From the NCBI GenBank assembly GCA_029781045.1, contig JAKOXL010000029.1, positions 1 through 64,000 of the forward strand: a DNA stretch of 64,000 nucleotides. The letters run 5' to 3'. Positions 27,699-38,447 of the stretch are shown here, piece after piece. The notes under the pieces were generated by a model that saw only the letters and a list, made by a program, of their open reading frames with translations, did no database searches and was not told where the DNA came from. The DNA is from Bacillota bacterium (lineage in GTDB: Bacteria; Bacillota; UBA994; UBA5500). Each line of letters starts with the position of its first letter. Within the stretch, counting starts at the first letter, position 1. The translations under genes were made by a program, and so were the position numbers.

Positions 27699-27725
27699 AG
27701 GGCGAGGGAGCAGTCCCCTCGCCCT
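27699..27725. terminator. Bidirectional terminator
   Basis: AGGGCGAGGG-agcagt-CCCCTCGCCCT. Confidence 0.75.
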
Positions 27726-27744
27726 TACTTCAATTGCTGTTTCC

Positions 27745-28335
27745 TTAGCTAATAATCTTGACAACGCCGTCCCTACGTGGGGACCGCTGGATAGGGTCGG
27801 CTGCTGGGTAGCCAAACACCGCTGCCGCATATGGAACATAGTTAGTGGGAACATCCCACTGCTGTAGAAGGGCCTTACCTTCATCGGTGTCAAAGAGGTC
27901 CGCTACTACCGCGTGAATCCAATTGGACCCCAGCCCCATTGAGGTGGCGGCCAGCATCATGTTTCCCATAGCCAAAGTGCAATCATGGATGGCGGTGGGG
28001 ACGTCTTTATCGCCGAACACAACAATGAGTGTGGGCGCGCTTTCCAGCAAGCTGGCGCGAGTTGGGGCATCGGGAGGTGCCGGACGCATTGCTTTAATAA
28101 TGCGATCCATCTCCAGCATTACCTCCTTGTTCTGCACTACTAGAAAAAACCAGGGCTGACGATTACGGCCGGAAGCGGCGTACTTGCCGGCCAGCAAGAT
28201 CATCTCCAGCTCTTCGCCCTTTATCTGTTCGGGTTTGTATACCTTTATACTTCTACGGGTCAGTATGGACTTGATGGTTTCGTTCACTGGCCTCATCTCC
28301 CTTTCAGCTAGATTCGAAGGTATATTCTTCCTCAT
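27745..28335 (-). CDS. Nitroreductase family protein
   Basis: ILTRRSIKVYKPEQI, GRNRQPWFFLVVQNKE, MGLGSNWIHAV. Confidence 0.93.
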   Translation of the reverse strand: MRKNIPSNLAEREMRPVNETIKSILTRRSIKVYKPEQIKGEELEMILLAGKYAASGRNRQPWFFLVVQNKEVMLEMDRIIKAMRPAPPDAPTRASLLESAPTLIVVFGDKDVPTAIHDCTLAMGNMMLAATSMGLGSNWIHAVVADLFDTDEGKALLQQWDVPTNYVPYAAAVFGYPAADPIQRSPRRDGVVKIIS

Positions 28336-28420
28336 AAGTAGATAATCCTCTCATCTGCTCCTAGCAGGAAGTGTAATTGTCCTCTTTCTGGCTAATACTA
28401 CCAAGAAGGAGGATGATGTT

Positions 28421-29119
28421 ATGCGGCGAGGCCTAATTGTAATGGTATTGACCATCAGCATGTTGCTGACGGGTTGTGAAGGCAGCCTATTTGTGGAGAT
28501 GGACACGAGTATTGACAATAGTGCAGGTAGTGGCGATTTTATCATAAGCCTTAGCGGTACGGGAGAAGTAAATGAGGCGTTGCAAAGGGGAGACTTTAGT
28601 GACTATTTCACCCGTATAGAAGATGTGGGCTTCTTTGTGCGGCAATATAAAGAGGGTGAAAGTGCCTTTATTGAGATACGCGGCAGCTTTGAGTCATTGG
28701 AGGAACTGAACGCGTTACAGGCCGAACTTCTGGCACCTCTTAAGCTGGCGCCTTTTATCCGACAGGAGACTCGACCGGGACTCTTTTCGGCTCGACATAT
28801 CTATGATGTAACCTTCAGAACCGATTCGCAGGAGATTGAGTCCATACCCGCCTGGGCAAGTTGGGAGGATGCGGGGGTAGGCTCGGAACAGCCGGCTACT
28901 TTTCTTACCTACCGCTTGTCTACCCCAGGCACGATTCTTAGCAGTAACGCCTTGTCAGTTGAGAAAGGCGCGGCTACCTGGACGCTGTCCGATTGGCAAA
29001 TGCGGAGTGGAGTTTCTTTAGGTGTGCTCTCTGAGCAGTTGTATTACGGGCGCATAGCTGCTGCCGGCCTTGTCCTTGTGTCTCTAGCATATATGGCCTA
29101 CCGATGGCTTTTTATTTAA
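28421..29119 (+). CDS. Hypothetical lipoprotein with C-terminal TM helix
   Basis: Lipobox LLTGC and terminal TM segment. Confidence 0.7.
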   Translation: MRRGLIVMVLTISMLLTGCEGSLFVEMDTSIDNSAGSGDFIISLSGTGEVNEALQRGDFSDYFTRIEDVGFFVRQYKEGESAFIEIRGSFESLEELNALQAELLAPLKLAPFIRQETRPGLFSARHIYDVTFRTDSQEIESIPAWASWEDAGVGSEQPATFLTYRLSTPGTILSSNALSVEKGAATWTLSDWQMRSGVSLGVLSEQLYYGRIAAAGLVLVSLAYMAYRWLFI

Positions 29120-29230
29120 GGAAAGAGAAGAGGTTGTGTTGCAGGAAACGAGTTATGACACGGAGGTGCAGTTCGTCAGGCATTAGCGCTCTAGTATGAC
29201 CACGTCCAAGTAGTGCCATGGAGGAGAAAG

Positions 29231-29252
29231 GGGGCTGTCCAGCGACAGCCCC
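29231..29252. terminator. Intrinsic terminator
   Basis: GGGGCTGTC-cagc-GACAGCCCC. Confidence 0.75.
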
Positions 29253-29266
29253 TTAATACGCGCGTG

Positions 29267-31132
29267 CTATTCCATGTTTTGTAGCCTTTCTTCTAAGGCA
29301 TCCAGCTGAGCATGCAGTTCCTGTGGAACCTTCGGTCCAAAGCCTGCATAGTACTGGCGGATAGATGCTACTTCCTGCAACCATTCTTCTTTGTTCACCG
29401 AAAGTAGTTCCCGCATTTCGGCTTCGGTCACGTTCAGTCCGGAAATATCAATAGCGTCTAGCGTTGGCATGTAGCCGATAGGAGTCTTTACGGCCTTGCC
29501 AGTGCCTGATACACGTTCGAAGATCCATTTCAGAACTCGGCTATTCTCACCGAAACCAGGCCAGAGCCATTTGCCATTCTTGTCCTTACGGAACCAGTTC
29601 ACATAGAAGATCTTGGGCAGCTTGTCTGCATCGGTCATCAGGCCAATATCGAGCCAATGCTGCAGATAGTCACCCACGTGATAGCCGATGAAAGGCAACA
29701 TAGCAAAGGGGTCGCGGCGAACCTGACCAATCTTGTCGCTGATTGTAGCGGCTGTGATCTCCGAGCCCATTATGGAACCCATGAACACACCATGGTTCCA
29801 ATCAAAGCTCTCGTGTACTAACGGTATAGTGCTGGGGCGACGGCCACCAATGAGAATGGCGGAGATGGGAACTCCCTGCGGATCCTCCCATTCCGGGGCG
29901 ATGGATGGGCACTGGTGTGCCGGTGTGGTGAAACGCGCATTGGGATGGGCCGCCGGTCTACCAGAGTTGGGGGTCCAGTCATTGCCTTGCCAGTCGATAA
30001 GATGCTGAGGCGTCTCGCCATCCATGCCTTCCCACCATACGCCGCCGTCGTCGGTGATGGCTACGTTAGTGAAAATTGTGTTGGAACTCACTGTCCTCAT
30101 GGCGTTGGGGTTGGACTTCATGGATGTACCTGGTGCTACGCCGAAGAACCCGGCCTCCGGATTAATGGCATACAGACGACCGTCAGGACCAAACTTCATC
30201 CAAGCGATATCGTCGCCGATGGTTTCCACTTTCCAACCAGGAATGGTGGGAATGAGCATGGACAGGTTGGTCTTGCCGCAGGCGCTGGGGAAAGCACCAG
30301 CTATATATTTTACGTTGCCTTTCGGATCAGTCAGCTTAAGGAGCAACATATGCTCGGCCAACCAACCCTCGTCACGGGCTATAACGGAAGCAATGCGTAG
30401 CGCAAAGCATTTCTTGCCTAGGAGGGCGTTGCCACCATAGCCGGAACCATAGGACCAGATGGTGCGTTCTTCTGGGAAATGGCTAATGTATTTTTCTTCC
30501 ATAGGAGCGCAGGGCCACTCCACATCTTCTTGACCTTCGGCCAGTGGATACCCCACCGAATGGAGGCAGGGAACGAAGTCGCCGTCTTCGCCCAGTGCTT
30601 CCAGAACGGGGGCACCAATGCGAGCCATAATGCGCATGTTGACGACCACATACGGGCTATCGGTCAACTCTACGCCAATCTTAGAGATAGGTGAGCCGAT
30701 GGGACCCATGGAAAAGGGAATCACATACATGGTACGGCCCTTCATGCAACCGTTGTAAAGCTCACGCATTCTGGGTTTGAGTACTTGGGGGTCAATCCAG
30801 TTATTAGTCGGCCCCGCATCCTCTTCTTTAACGGAAGCAATGAAGGTACGGTTTTCTACTCGTGCTACATCGGATGGGTGGCTACGGAAGGCATAGCAGC
30901 CCGGAAACTTCTCCGGATTCAGGGGCGTGGCGGCACCTGATTCTACCATCTGTTGCAACAGACGGTTGTACTCTTCATCAGAGCCATCGCACCAGTAGAC
31001 ATTGTCGGGCTGGCATAGCTCGACCATTTCTTGAACCCACTGTTGTAGCTTCTTGTTAGAACACACTAAAAGCCCCTCCCAATAGAATGTTGTGTTGATT
31101 TCCAAGTTTGATATAGGCAGCTGCCCAACCAC
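29267..31132 (-). CDS. pckG: Phosphoenolpyruvate carboxykinase (GTP)
   Basis: [49 protein letters not shown]; start may be internal. Confidence 0.96.
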   Translation of the reverse strand: MVGQLPISNLEINTTFYWEGLLVCSNKKLQQWVQEMVELCQPDNVYWCDGSDEEYNRLLQQMVESGAATPLNPEKFPGCYAFRSHPSDVARVENRTFIASVKEEDAGPTNNWIDPQVLKPRMRELYNGCMKGRTMYVIPFSMGPIGSPISKIGVELTDSPYVVVNMRIMARIGAPVLEALGEDGDFVPCLHSVGYPLAEGQEDVEWPCAPMEEKYISHFPEERTIWSYGSGYGGNALLGKKCFALRIASVIARDEGWLAEHMLLLKLTDPKGNVKYIAGAFPSACGKTNLSMLIPTIPGWKVETIGDDIAWMKFGPDGRLYAINPEAGFFGVAPGTSMKSNPNAMRTVSSNTIFTNVAITDDGGVWWEGMDGETPQHLIDWQGNDWTPNSGRPAAHPNARFTTPAHQCPSIAPEWEDPQGVPISAILIGGRRPSTIPLVHESFDWNHGVFMGSIMGSEITAATISDKIGQVRRDPFAMLPFIGYHVGDYLQHWLDIGLMTDADKLPKIFYVNWFRKDKNGKWLWPGFGENSRVLKWIFERVSGTGKAVKTPIGYMPTLDAIDISGLNVTEAEMRELLSVNKEEWLQEVASIRQYYAGFGPKVPQELHAQLDALEERLQNME

Positions 31133-31446
31133 TTCATTTGATTATGGCAAACAGCACGGCAGCATGTCTATGTTATTGTATATTATAAATCAGAAATAGG
31201 CTATACTTTTTGCCATTAACTGTGGATATAACTGAAAAATGACAGCATCTGCGACGAAACCTCCTAAGCGTCAAGAATGGACCTGCTTAAGCCGTGGACT
31301 TCTTTTGCAGCCTTTGATGTCCTGGAAGTATTATGCTGCTATGTGGCAGCTAGCTCGTATGTCGCCGATTAATAACCTCCTTCGTATGCTATACGGAACG
31401 GTTATATCCGGATTAAAGGAAGGTATCAGAAGGAGGAAGAAACCCG

Positions 31447-31563
31447 GTGACAACAAGTCAGGAACATGGGCACTTGGTGTTTGCGGAAGAGAAGCTAGAG
31501 CAGGAAAACAGGGAGCTGATAGAATGGGTTCTTTTCGTACCCAGAGAGGTGGAGATCAAATAG
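31447..31563 (+). CDS. Possible 38-aa small protein
   Basis: GTG start after AAGGAGGAAG; MTTSQEHGHLVFAEEKLEQENRELIEWVLFVPREVEIK*. Confidence 0.3.
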   Translation: MTTSQEHGHLVFAEEKLEQENRELIEWVLFVPREVEIK

Positions 31564-31628
31564 GGTAGTTAAAAGGACGTGGCAATGGATGTTTCCAAGC
31601 CCCGTCCTTCTGATTTCAATGTGGGATC

Positions 31629-33404
31629 CTAGGATCTACATGGTTGTACTATAACTACCTGCCCTGGACCTTTATTCTTTGCCTCATATAGGGCAGTATC
31701 AGCAGACTGGAAGATCTCCTCGTAGGACCGTTTATCCTTGACCAGAGTTGCACCTACGCTAATTGTTATAGTGAGATCACCCACGCTAGAGCGGGTGGCG
31801 TTCACCAATTGCCGACATTTGTTCTCAAGGAACTCCAATGAAGGCACGTTCTTCATATAGATGCAGAACTCATCGCCACCAAAGCGACCGATAATGTCTG
31901 TGGCCCTAAAAACGCTGGTCAGTGTATTCGCTAGCCCTTTCAGCACCTGATCGCCCATGAAATGCCCAAAGGTATCGTTAACTTGCTTGAAAGTATCGGC
32001 GTCCAGAAGTATAAAGGCATCCAGAACACCGCGACTTTTCTGGTTTAGCCGCTCTTCCACCAGTTCACGCACCGTTGCCCTGTTGAAAACCCCAGTTAGC
32101 CCATCCAGCTGGGCTCTAGTAACGAGGGCCTCCTTTTCGGCTACTTCCTTACTCACGTCGATCAGCTTACCGATAACCTCCCGCAGCTGCCCGTCGCTGG
32201 TGCAGATGTCGCTGGTAACCAAGCGGAAGGTTACATTGTGGCCAGAAACAGGAAGGAGAATGGTATCATTAGTTGCGTTGCCCGCAGCCGATGGTTGCTC
32301 TAGCCGCTTCATTAGATTGGCTTTAACCATGTCCCCAACTTCGGCGACGTGTTCCCCAAAGGAACTAGTAGAGTGTTGGCTGAAGGTAATTGTATCCGTT
32401 TCCAATGAGTAGGCAAAGATGAACTCGTTAGAAAGCTCCGCCAGCATTTCATAACGACGGTTCTGTAACTCCAGCTCTTTGCGGCTGTGTCGGGAAGAGC
32501 GAATCAAGAGCAGTAAGAGAACGATAATGATTAGCAATAGGGTCCACACTACTCCCTTATAGGTATCAAGAATCTTGGCCCAACTAATATCTTGGTCAAT
32601 CTGCGTGGTAGCACGAAGAATAATCGACAGTATTGTATCGTCATCTATAGCTGCAATAGCTTTGTTAAGGATGGACATAAGAAGAGGATCGGGATTGATC
32701 GGCGCTAGGCAGTATTCCCGCTGCTCCCGCTCTAGAGGAACAGTAACCAAATTCCTGTATCCATTTTGTAGGGTATAATAGGCCACCGAATAGGCATTCC
32801 CGTAGCCATAATGGGCTATGCCCGCATTGACGGCCGTCATGGCTTCTTCCCGAGTATCAAAATAACGGACACTCTCAGCTGGGATGCCTGAAGGAATATT
32901 ACCGCCTTCTACTGCCGCAAATATCTTTCCGTCCAGTTTTTCCGGATTTACCGACTTATGCTGAAACTGAATGGTAACAGATGTTAAGTAGGGACGAGAG
33001 AGCACTAGCCCTGGCATGGCATCCGCGTAGGCCTGCGGGACGCCTACTACAATATCACCGTCCCTAGCTACTGCCTGCAACTGTTCCAGTGAGTCGAATG
33101 CTAGACAGTTAAAACGCAGCCCGGTGTCGGCAGCGATTTTCTCTAGTATCAGTCTGGATATTCCCTGTAGTTGGTTCCTTCTATCCATATATTGGATAGG
33201 GGCAGCCCCCACTACCAGCAGGGCATTAATCTCCCGGCTGTTTGCTATGTATTCTCTTTCTTCTGCAGTTAAGCCTAAAACCGGGTTCTCTAAAGCTAGT
33301 ACCGATGGTAGTCCCAAAAGCGTCAGTACAATAACAAGCGAGAGGTTCGCAATTGTGCGGCCCACCCGCGCCAGAGCTAAAATCCTCTTCAATTCCCCAT
33401 TCAC
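31629..33404 (-). CDS. Diguanylate cyclase with extracellular SBP_bac_3-like sensor
   Basis: Periplasmic SBP-like region, TM, PAS-like region, GGDEF (RFGGDEFCIYM). Confidence 0.92.
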   Translation of the reverse strand: MNGELKRILALARVGRTIANLSLVIVLTLLGLPSVLALENPVLGLTAEEREYIANSREINALLVVGAAPIQYMDRRNQLQGISRLILEKIAADTGLRFNCLAFDSLEQLQAVARDGDIVVGVPQAYADAMPGLVLSRPYLTSVTIQFQHKSVNPEKLDGKIFAAVEGGNIPSGIPAESVRYFDTREEAMTAVNAGIAHYGYGNAYSVAYYTLQNGYRNLVTVPLEREQREYCLAPINPDPLLMSILNKAIAAIDDDTILSIILRATTQIDQDISWAKILDTYKGVVWTLLLIIIVLLLLLIRSSRHSRKELELQNRRYEMLAELSNEFIFAYSLETDTITFSQHSTSSFGEHVAEVGDMVKANLMKRLEQPSAAGNATNDTILLPVSGHNVTFRLVTSDICTSDGQLREVIGKLIDVSKEVAEKEALVTRAQLDGLTGVFNRATVRELVEERLNQKSRGVLDAFILLDADTFKQVNDTFGHFMGDQVLKGLANTLTSVFRATDIIGRFGGDEFCIYMKNVPSLEFLENKCRQLVNATRSSVGDLTITISVGATLVKDKRSYEEIFQSADTALYEAKNKGPGQVVIVQPCRS

Positions 33405-33482
33405 CCCAGTTCAAACTATCAGCATTATATCATATAGGATACGGGGAGAGTCGGGGAAGAAGGGCAAATGGGACTTCTTCTC

Positions 33483-34673
33483 CTAGGGTTCGGTGTGCAA
33501 TACCAGCGCTCCTATAATCTGTTCTAAAGGCACGGACCCAGAACAGCTAAGGTGATATACCCAGCTATCTTGCCAGGCTATGACTTCCTTCTGGTCTTCA
33601 TCTTCCAGTAACCAGAGCCCCGCAAAAGAGCCCGCGTCGCTGGCGGGTTGCAGGGGTAAGCTGCTGCGAGTAGGGTAGAGAGGCCTCTCCGAGGCCAGAC
33701 TGCCGGCTAGTGCTTTGGCGATAGAGGGGGAGACTGCCCGGTAGGTATCGCAATGGAAGTAAATGGTGGAGGCATCAACCCCGCTGCTCTGCAGTCTTGC
33801 CGATTCGGCCAAGAAATACTGTTCGGGAACCAATAGGCTACTGTCTTGGCGAAAGTAGTTGAACACGTCACCCTTACCTGCGTAGTAGCCCTGGTTAGGA
33901 ATGGAGTCGGCGTACTGGAAGACGTCTAGCACCTGCGATAAACGCACCACCGGTAACGGTCCTTCGGGAATGGGCGGGAAGAGGGGCTTTCTTAGCATGA
34001 GCGGTGTAACGAACCTTCCACCCAATAGCAATATACAAGTGAGGATAACGAGTGCACCTCGTAACTGGGCAAGCCTCATAGCCTGACGCCAGCGGACGGA
34101 GCGTGGGGGCTGGCTGCCACGGCGCAAGCGGGCCATGTATTTTCCCAGGTGTCGCAGAGCCACGATACTCATGAGGATCCAAAACAAAAAGAAGAGGGTG
34201 CTGAGGAAGGTTAACCAATCGCTCTGTAGTAGTAGCTGAGCCAGCCTGGGGCTCTTAACATAGAAGGTAAAAGACAAGAACAAGAGGGGAAAGAGAAAGC
34301 TGGCTAGACGCCCGGGCAGTAGGCGCCCCACGTTCCTGGCCTGTTCCAACGGATCGGTATGGATTTCTGGTATGGTGGAGTTATTACTGGCGCGGAAAAT
34401 CTGCACTAGACCTCGATTGGCCACATGCTCCCATCCCGCATCTTGATAAAGCTGTAGGCGCTCCTGTTCCGACCAGTCGTCGGCTTTAAATACGTCGCAG
34501 CGATAGCGGTACTCCCAGGGTGTTCCCTTCTCAAAAGTAGCTCTTCCAACATTGGTCTTAACCAGATGCCAGCCTTTCTTGGACATGTCTTCTAACCAAG
34601 CTTCTTGTTCTGCAAGTTGCCAATCTTCCAGCCACCAGAGGCAACGCCGCATTTCCTTCTTATCCATTCTCAA
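33483..34673 (-). CDS. DUF2812 domain protein
   Basis: WLEDMSKKGWHLVKTNVGRATFEKGTPWEYRYRCDVF. Confidence 0.82.
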   Translation of the reverse strand: MRMDKKEMRRCLWWLEDWQLAEQEAWLEDMSKKGWHLVKTNVGRATFEKGTPWEYRYRCDVFKADDWSEQERLQLYQDAGWEHVANRGLVQIFRASNNSTIPEIHTDPLEQARNVGRLLPGRLASFLFPLLFLSFTFYVKSPRLAQLLLQSDWLTFLSTLFFLFWILMSIVALRHLGKYMARLRRGSQPPRSVRWRQAMRLAQLRGALVILTCILLLGGRFVTPLMLRKPLFPPIPEGPLPVVRLSQVLDVFQYADSIPNQGYYAGKGDVFNYFRQDSSLLVPEQYFLAESARLQSSGVDASTIYFHCDTYRAVSPSIAKALAGSLASERPLYPTRSSLPLQPASDAGSFAGLWLLEDEDQKEVIAWQDSWVYHLSCSGSVPLEQIIGALVLHTEP

Positions 34674-34962
34674 TAACCCCCATTTCCAGCCACTTACCGT
34701 CTTCTACCATAGCCTTAAGGCGAGCGTGTTCTTCCAGCAGGGCGGCCTTACCTTGCGGAGTTAGGCAATAGATTTTTCGCCGCCCATCGTCTTCCGTGAG
34801 CGTGATAAGCTTCTCCCTGCAGAGTCGAGTCAGCACACCATAGAGTGTTCCTGGCCCCATGACAATACGACCCCGGGATATGGATGTAATAGCGTTCATT
34901 AACGCGTAGCCGTGCAACGGCTGGCGTAAAGCCAGCAGAACGTAGTACATGGCTTCGGTCAT
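34660..34962 (-). CDS. PadR family transcriptional regulator
   Basis: YYVLLALRQPLHGYALMNAI...GPGTLYGVLTRLCREKLI; paired with DUF2812. Confidence 0.92.
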   Translation of the reverse strand: MTEAMYYVLLALRQPLHGYALMNAITSISRGRIVMGPGTLYGVLTRLCREKLITLTEDDGRRKIYCLTPQGKAALLEEHARLKAMVEDGKWLEMGVIENG

Positions 34963-34987
34963 TGCCTCACCACCCCTCATATTATGC

Positions 34988-35007
34988 GTCACGATATATC
35001 GTGTGAC
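34988..35007. promoter_or_regulatory. Palindromic operator upstream of padR
   Basis: gtcACGATATATCGTgtgac; 12-bp perfect palindrome at 34991-35002. Confidence 0.6.
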
Positions 35008-35367
35008 ATAATAATAGCACCAAGAGGGTAGCAAATCAATGCCTCTAACAGGGGATTGGGGCAGGAGGGAGAATAGGATACCAGTAGAAGAGATGAAAGC
35101 AGAGAAGAAAAGGGGGAACAAGGAACCTGGGGACTCGGTTTTGTAGGAACATTAAGTTAGGGCAAGGGCCTGCGGATTAATCCTAGCAAGTCGCGTATTG
35201 CTTCAGCTGGGGGCCGGGTTGCGCATAAACAGGACTGTGAGAGTACTACCCGTAAGACCTTTTCGATTCCCGGTATTGGCTTATCTCTTGTAAAGGTACT
35301 GGCTGCAAAAGGCAGGAAAAGGGCGCAAGAATGGCACGAAGTTGCCTTCTTGCCATTCCATCCTCTG

Positions 35368-35790
35368 TTAACGAAAATAGAGTCCGGCTAGCCGCATGTC
35401 CGTGTCAAAGCTGACGGTAAAGGTGGCCGTCCCCCCGGCATATTTTGCGGTGAGCACCGCGACGGCATACTCGTTATTGGATTGATCTTTAGTGCCGCCC
35501 AATTGGGTCTTGGTGATGCCTTGGAATTCGCCCTTCGCACTAATGGCAGAGAAGACTGGTGCCAAAGCTTCATCGGTGAGGGCTTCCCGCAGCTCCTCCG
35601 TACCCATGGCTCGTATAGCCTCGCCGTCATTATAGTTTATCAACTCTACGACTTCAGCCGCTGTCTCTTCAACAACAGTTGCGTCAAAGGTAGCGGGGAG
35701 TCTACCAATGGAGCTGCAACCGACGAGAGTTAACCCTATTAAAGATAGGAAAAGCCCTAGAACTACCAAGTTAATCCGAAACTTCCCCAT
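35368..35790 (-). CDS. DUF3887-like lipoprotein
   Basis: Lipobox LVGC; small NTF2-like pattern with TATFTVSFDTDMRLAGLYFR. Confidence 0.6.
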   Translation of the reverse strand: MGKFRINLVVLGLFLSLIGLTLVGCSSIGRLPATFDATVVEETAAEVVELINYNDGEAIRAMGTEELREALTDEALAPVFSAISAKGEFQGITKTQLGGTKDQSNNEYAVAVLTAKYAGGTATFTVSFDTDMRLAGLYFR

Positions 35791-35877
35791 GGACTTCTAC
35801 CTCCATTGGATTGTTCATTTCCAGTATAACATCTAACATTAGCCAGGGAAAAATGTGCCCCAAAATGCCGTTAAGGA

Positions 35878-36906
35878 GTGTGTTCAATGCAGAGTCCAGA
35901 GTTATCTATCAGATTGCACGCCAATGAGAATCCTTTTGTGGTACCAGCAAATGTGTGGCAAGAGATACAGGAGCGATTGACTAACATTGAGCTGAATCGC
36001 TATCCTGGTCAGGCAATGAAGGCTTTCTATGCGTCCTTGTCTGCTCATCTGGGTTACCCGGCAGAAATGCTCTTAGCCGGTAATGGTTTGGAAGAGATAA
36101 TCCTGCTGTTATTAGCATCTTTGGGACGGAAGGGGCGGGTGATCTTGCCCACACCTACCTTTTTTGTCTACAAGCAGGTGGCTGCTGCCCTCGGCTTGTC
36201 TATCCTGGAGCTGCCACTGATAGAAGACTCGTGGCAGCTGGATATACCGCTCATTCTGAAGGAGGTAGGGCTGGAGGAAGGCCTAATCATTATCTGTCGG
36301 CCCAACAACCCCACCGGTAATGTTTTTCCTCGGGAAGATGTTCTGCGATTACTAGAGGAAACACAGCTAACGGTTGTAGTTGACGAGGCCTATTTTGGTT
36401 TTTGCGAGGAGACCATGATAGAAGACGTGGCTAGGTACGATCGATTAATAGTCCTGCGTACTTTTTCAAAGACCTTCGGTCTAGCCGGTATTCGTCTGGG
36501 TTATATGGTGGCTAACCAGAATTTAGTGGAGGTGGTGCATCAGGTCCGCCCAGCCTTTAACTTGAATGCCCTCACCCTTATCGTAGGCTGTGTGGCCTTG
36601 GAACAGGAACAGCAGTTACTGGCACGGGTTCCTGCTATAGTGGAGGAGCGGGAGCGACTAGCCACCTTACTTGGCCGCTTGCCAGGGGTGAAGGTTTACC
36701 CATCGGAGACCAACTTTCTATTAATTAAGCTACCTTTCCCGGCACAACCCCTGTGGCAAAAGCTGCATGAAGATGGCATTTCTGTGCGGCTGGTTGGCAA
36801 CGAAATGCCCCAGTTCCTCCGCATTTCAGTAGGCTTACCCACAGAGAACGACCTTTTGCTGGCGGCTCTGGCAGAGCAACTGAATGCAGGTGGACAGCAA
36901 GAATAA
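35878..36906 (+). CDS. hisC: Histidinol-phosphate aminotransferase-like PLP enzyme
   Basis: RLHANENPF, RPNNPTGN, VVDEAYFGF, RTFSKTFGLAGIRLGY. Confidence 0.88.
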   Translation: MCSMQSPELSIRLHANENPFVVPANVWQEIQERLTNIELNRYPGQAMKAFYASLSAHLGYPAEMLLAGNGLEEIILLLLASLGRKGRVILPTPTFFVYKQVAAALGLSILELPLIEDSWQLDIPLILKEVGLEEGLIIICRPNNPTGNVFPREDVLRLLEETQLTVVVDEAYFGFCEETMIEDVARYDRLIVLRTFSKTFGLAGIRLGYMVANQNLVEVVHQVRPAFNLNALTLIVGCVALEQEQQLLARVPAIVEERERLATLLGRLPGVKVYPSETNFLLIKLPFPAQPLWQKLHEDGISVRLVGNEMPQFLRISVGLPTENDLLLAALAEQLNAGGQQE

Positions 36907-36922
36907 GTAATAAGTAAGGCAG

Positions 36923-37840
36923 ATGATGAGCATGTTGGACACCGCTAGAGCCACCGTCGAAGGTATTAAGTTCACTATCATCCCAATAGAGTGCTTGGAG
37001 GAGATCAAAACCGACATGCAGTTACTGTCGGCGCGATATGAACTCAACGACTTTCAACGGGAGATAGTTAACGATAGATATGTTCTCGACCCGCCGCAGG
37101 GCGAGTTCCCGAGTAAGTCGCTAGTTATTGCAGTCTGGCAGTTGTCCATTGCCCGAGCAAGCTTTCATTACCGCGGGAGGTGTGCCAGCTGCATTGTGGA
37201 CGACAGCTTTACACCCGCCACCGATATTCATGACAGGCTGTCGAAGTTGTTCTCCGCCCAAGGCTATGCACTTAAATATGTTAGTTGGTTACCACTGAAA
37301 CGATTGGCTGTGCGCAGCGGGCTATGTGAGTATGGCAGGAATAACATTACCTACTGTGGCGATTGGGGTAGCTTTATCCGGCTGGGCGCCTATGTATCTA
37401 GTGTTCCGGCTGAGAACTATGTCTGGCGAGAGGTTAAGAGCATGGGCGCTTGCAGTAGGTGCGGCAAATGCATAGCCAATTGCCCAACCGGGGCCATCCT
37501 GCCCAACCGATTCCTGATAGATAATGTGAAGTGCCTAACCTATCATAATGACTCAGATCAAGGCATCCCCGACTGGGTGCCTAGGTCGGCGCACCATTGT
37601 TTAGTAGAATGCACACGCTGTCAGGAGATCTGTCCTCTGAATAGCAGGAGGCTGACGAACCTAAAGACAATAGAGTTTACTGAAGCTGAAACGGAAGCTA
37701 TGTTGAGTGCCGGATCCTTTCTGGGTTTCCCCGAGAGCGTAAGAGAGAAGCTGTGGTATTACGACACGGGAGAGCCGTTTAAGTTCTTACCCCGTAATCT
37801 TCGACTAATGCTAGACAACTTGCTGGGTGCAGAAAACTGA
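36923..37840 (+). CDS. 4Fe-4S double-cluster protein, epoxyqueuosine-reductase-like
   Basis: CSRCGKCIANCPTGAI and CTRCQEICPLN. Confidence 0.8.
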   Translation: MMSMLDTARATVEGIKFTIIPIECLEEIKTDMQLLSARYELNDFQREIVNDRYVLDPPQGEFPSKSLVIAVWQLSIARASFHYRGRCASCIVDDSFTPATDIHDRLSKLFSAQGYALKYVSWLPLKRLAVRSGLCEYGRNNITYCGDWGSFIRLGAYVSSVPAENYVWREVKSMGACSRCGKCIANCPTGAILPNRFLIDNVKCLTYHNDSDQGIPDWVPRSAHHCLVECTRCQEICPLNSRRLTNLKTIEFTEAETEAMLSAGSFLGFPESVREKLWYYDTGEPFKFLPRNLRLMLDNLLGAEN

Positions 37841-37866
37841 ACGGAACAGGGCGTACCTGTTCCGTT
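37840..37866 (+). terminator. Intrinsic terminator
   Basis: AACGGAACAGG-gcgta-CCTGTTCCGTT. Confidence 0.8.
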
Positions 37867-37997
37867 CTGCTTTACGAGGGGTAATAGGGGACAGTGCATC
37901 TCAGGGGAGGGGCTTTCAATCACCAGTGTCTTCTCTGTTAGTGTGGGCATAGACGTAGGTGACAGTTGGAAGCGTGGTTAGCTTTCACTCTCGTTAA

Positions 37998-38435
37998 TTA
38001 GTGTCCTTCTAGCCTGGCTTGCACTTGCTGCACAAAGTTGACGGCGTCTGCGGGTGTAATGATGTAGATACTACTCTTAGTCTTGATCACGATAGCCTTC
38101 CACTTGGTGTTGAGGATGTAAGCTTTAACCCTACCATACTCCTCAGAGCTAAAGTCGCCGACCCAGGTACGGAAACCGTCTTTACCGAGTATCTTCCGCA
38201 TCTTCGGAATGCGCTCCAATAGCTGCACCTCGTCTATCTCACTGAAAGGAATGAGACGGTTCTCCGGCGGTATGATCACTAATGCACCACCGTGAGTTAT
38301 CTGCACACCTTCGGTTGTCACTGAGTACTCCAAATCCATATCTCCGGCTACGGCCACGTAAGTGAACCAGCCAATGGGGATCAGCATGAGCAGAATTAGG
38401 GTTTTCAACCAACGGGGATATTCTTGTTCTGGCAT
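37998..38435 (-). CDS. PH-like (bPH) membrane protein, intact paralogue of 25468-26038
   Basis: Two TM-like start, LEYSVTTEGVQITHG...SSIYIITPADAVNFVQQVQARL. Confidence 0.65.
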   Translation of the reverse strand: MPEQEYPRWLKTLILLMLIPIGWFTYVAVAGDMDLEYSVTTEGVQITHGGALVIIPPENRLIPFSEIDEVQLLERIPKMRKILGKDGFRTWVGDFSSEEYGRVKAYILNTKWKAIVIKTKSSIYIITPADAVNFVQQVQARLEGH

Positions 38436-38447
38436 CTGGCATCCCTC

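Noticed and set aside
29915-30400. 161-aa plus-strand ORF inside pckG
   Set aside because: Antisense shadow of a highly conserved PEPCK gene.
31239-31568. 109-aa plus-strand ORF after pckG
   Set aside because: No RBS or recognisable domain; a shorter GTG ORF with good RBS in another frame is more plausible.
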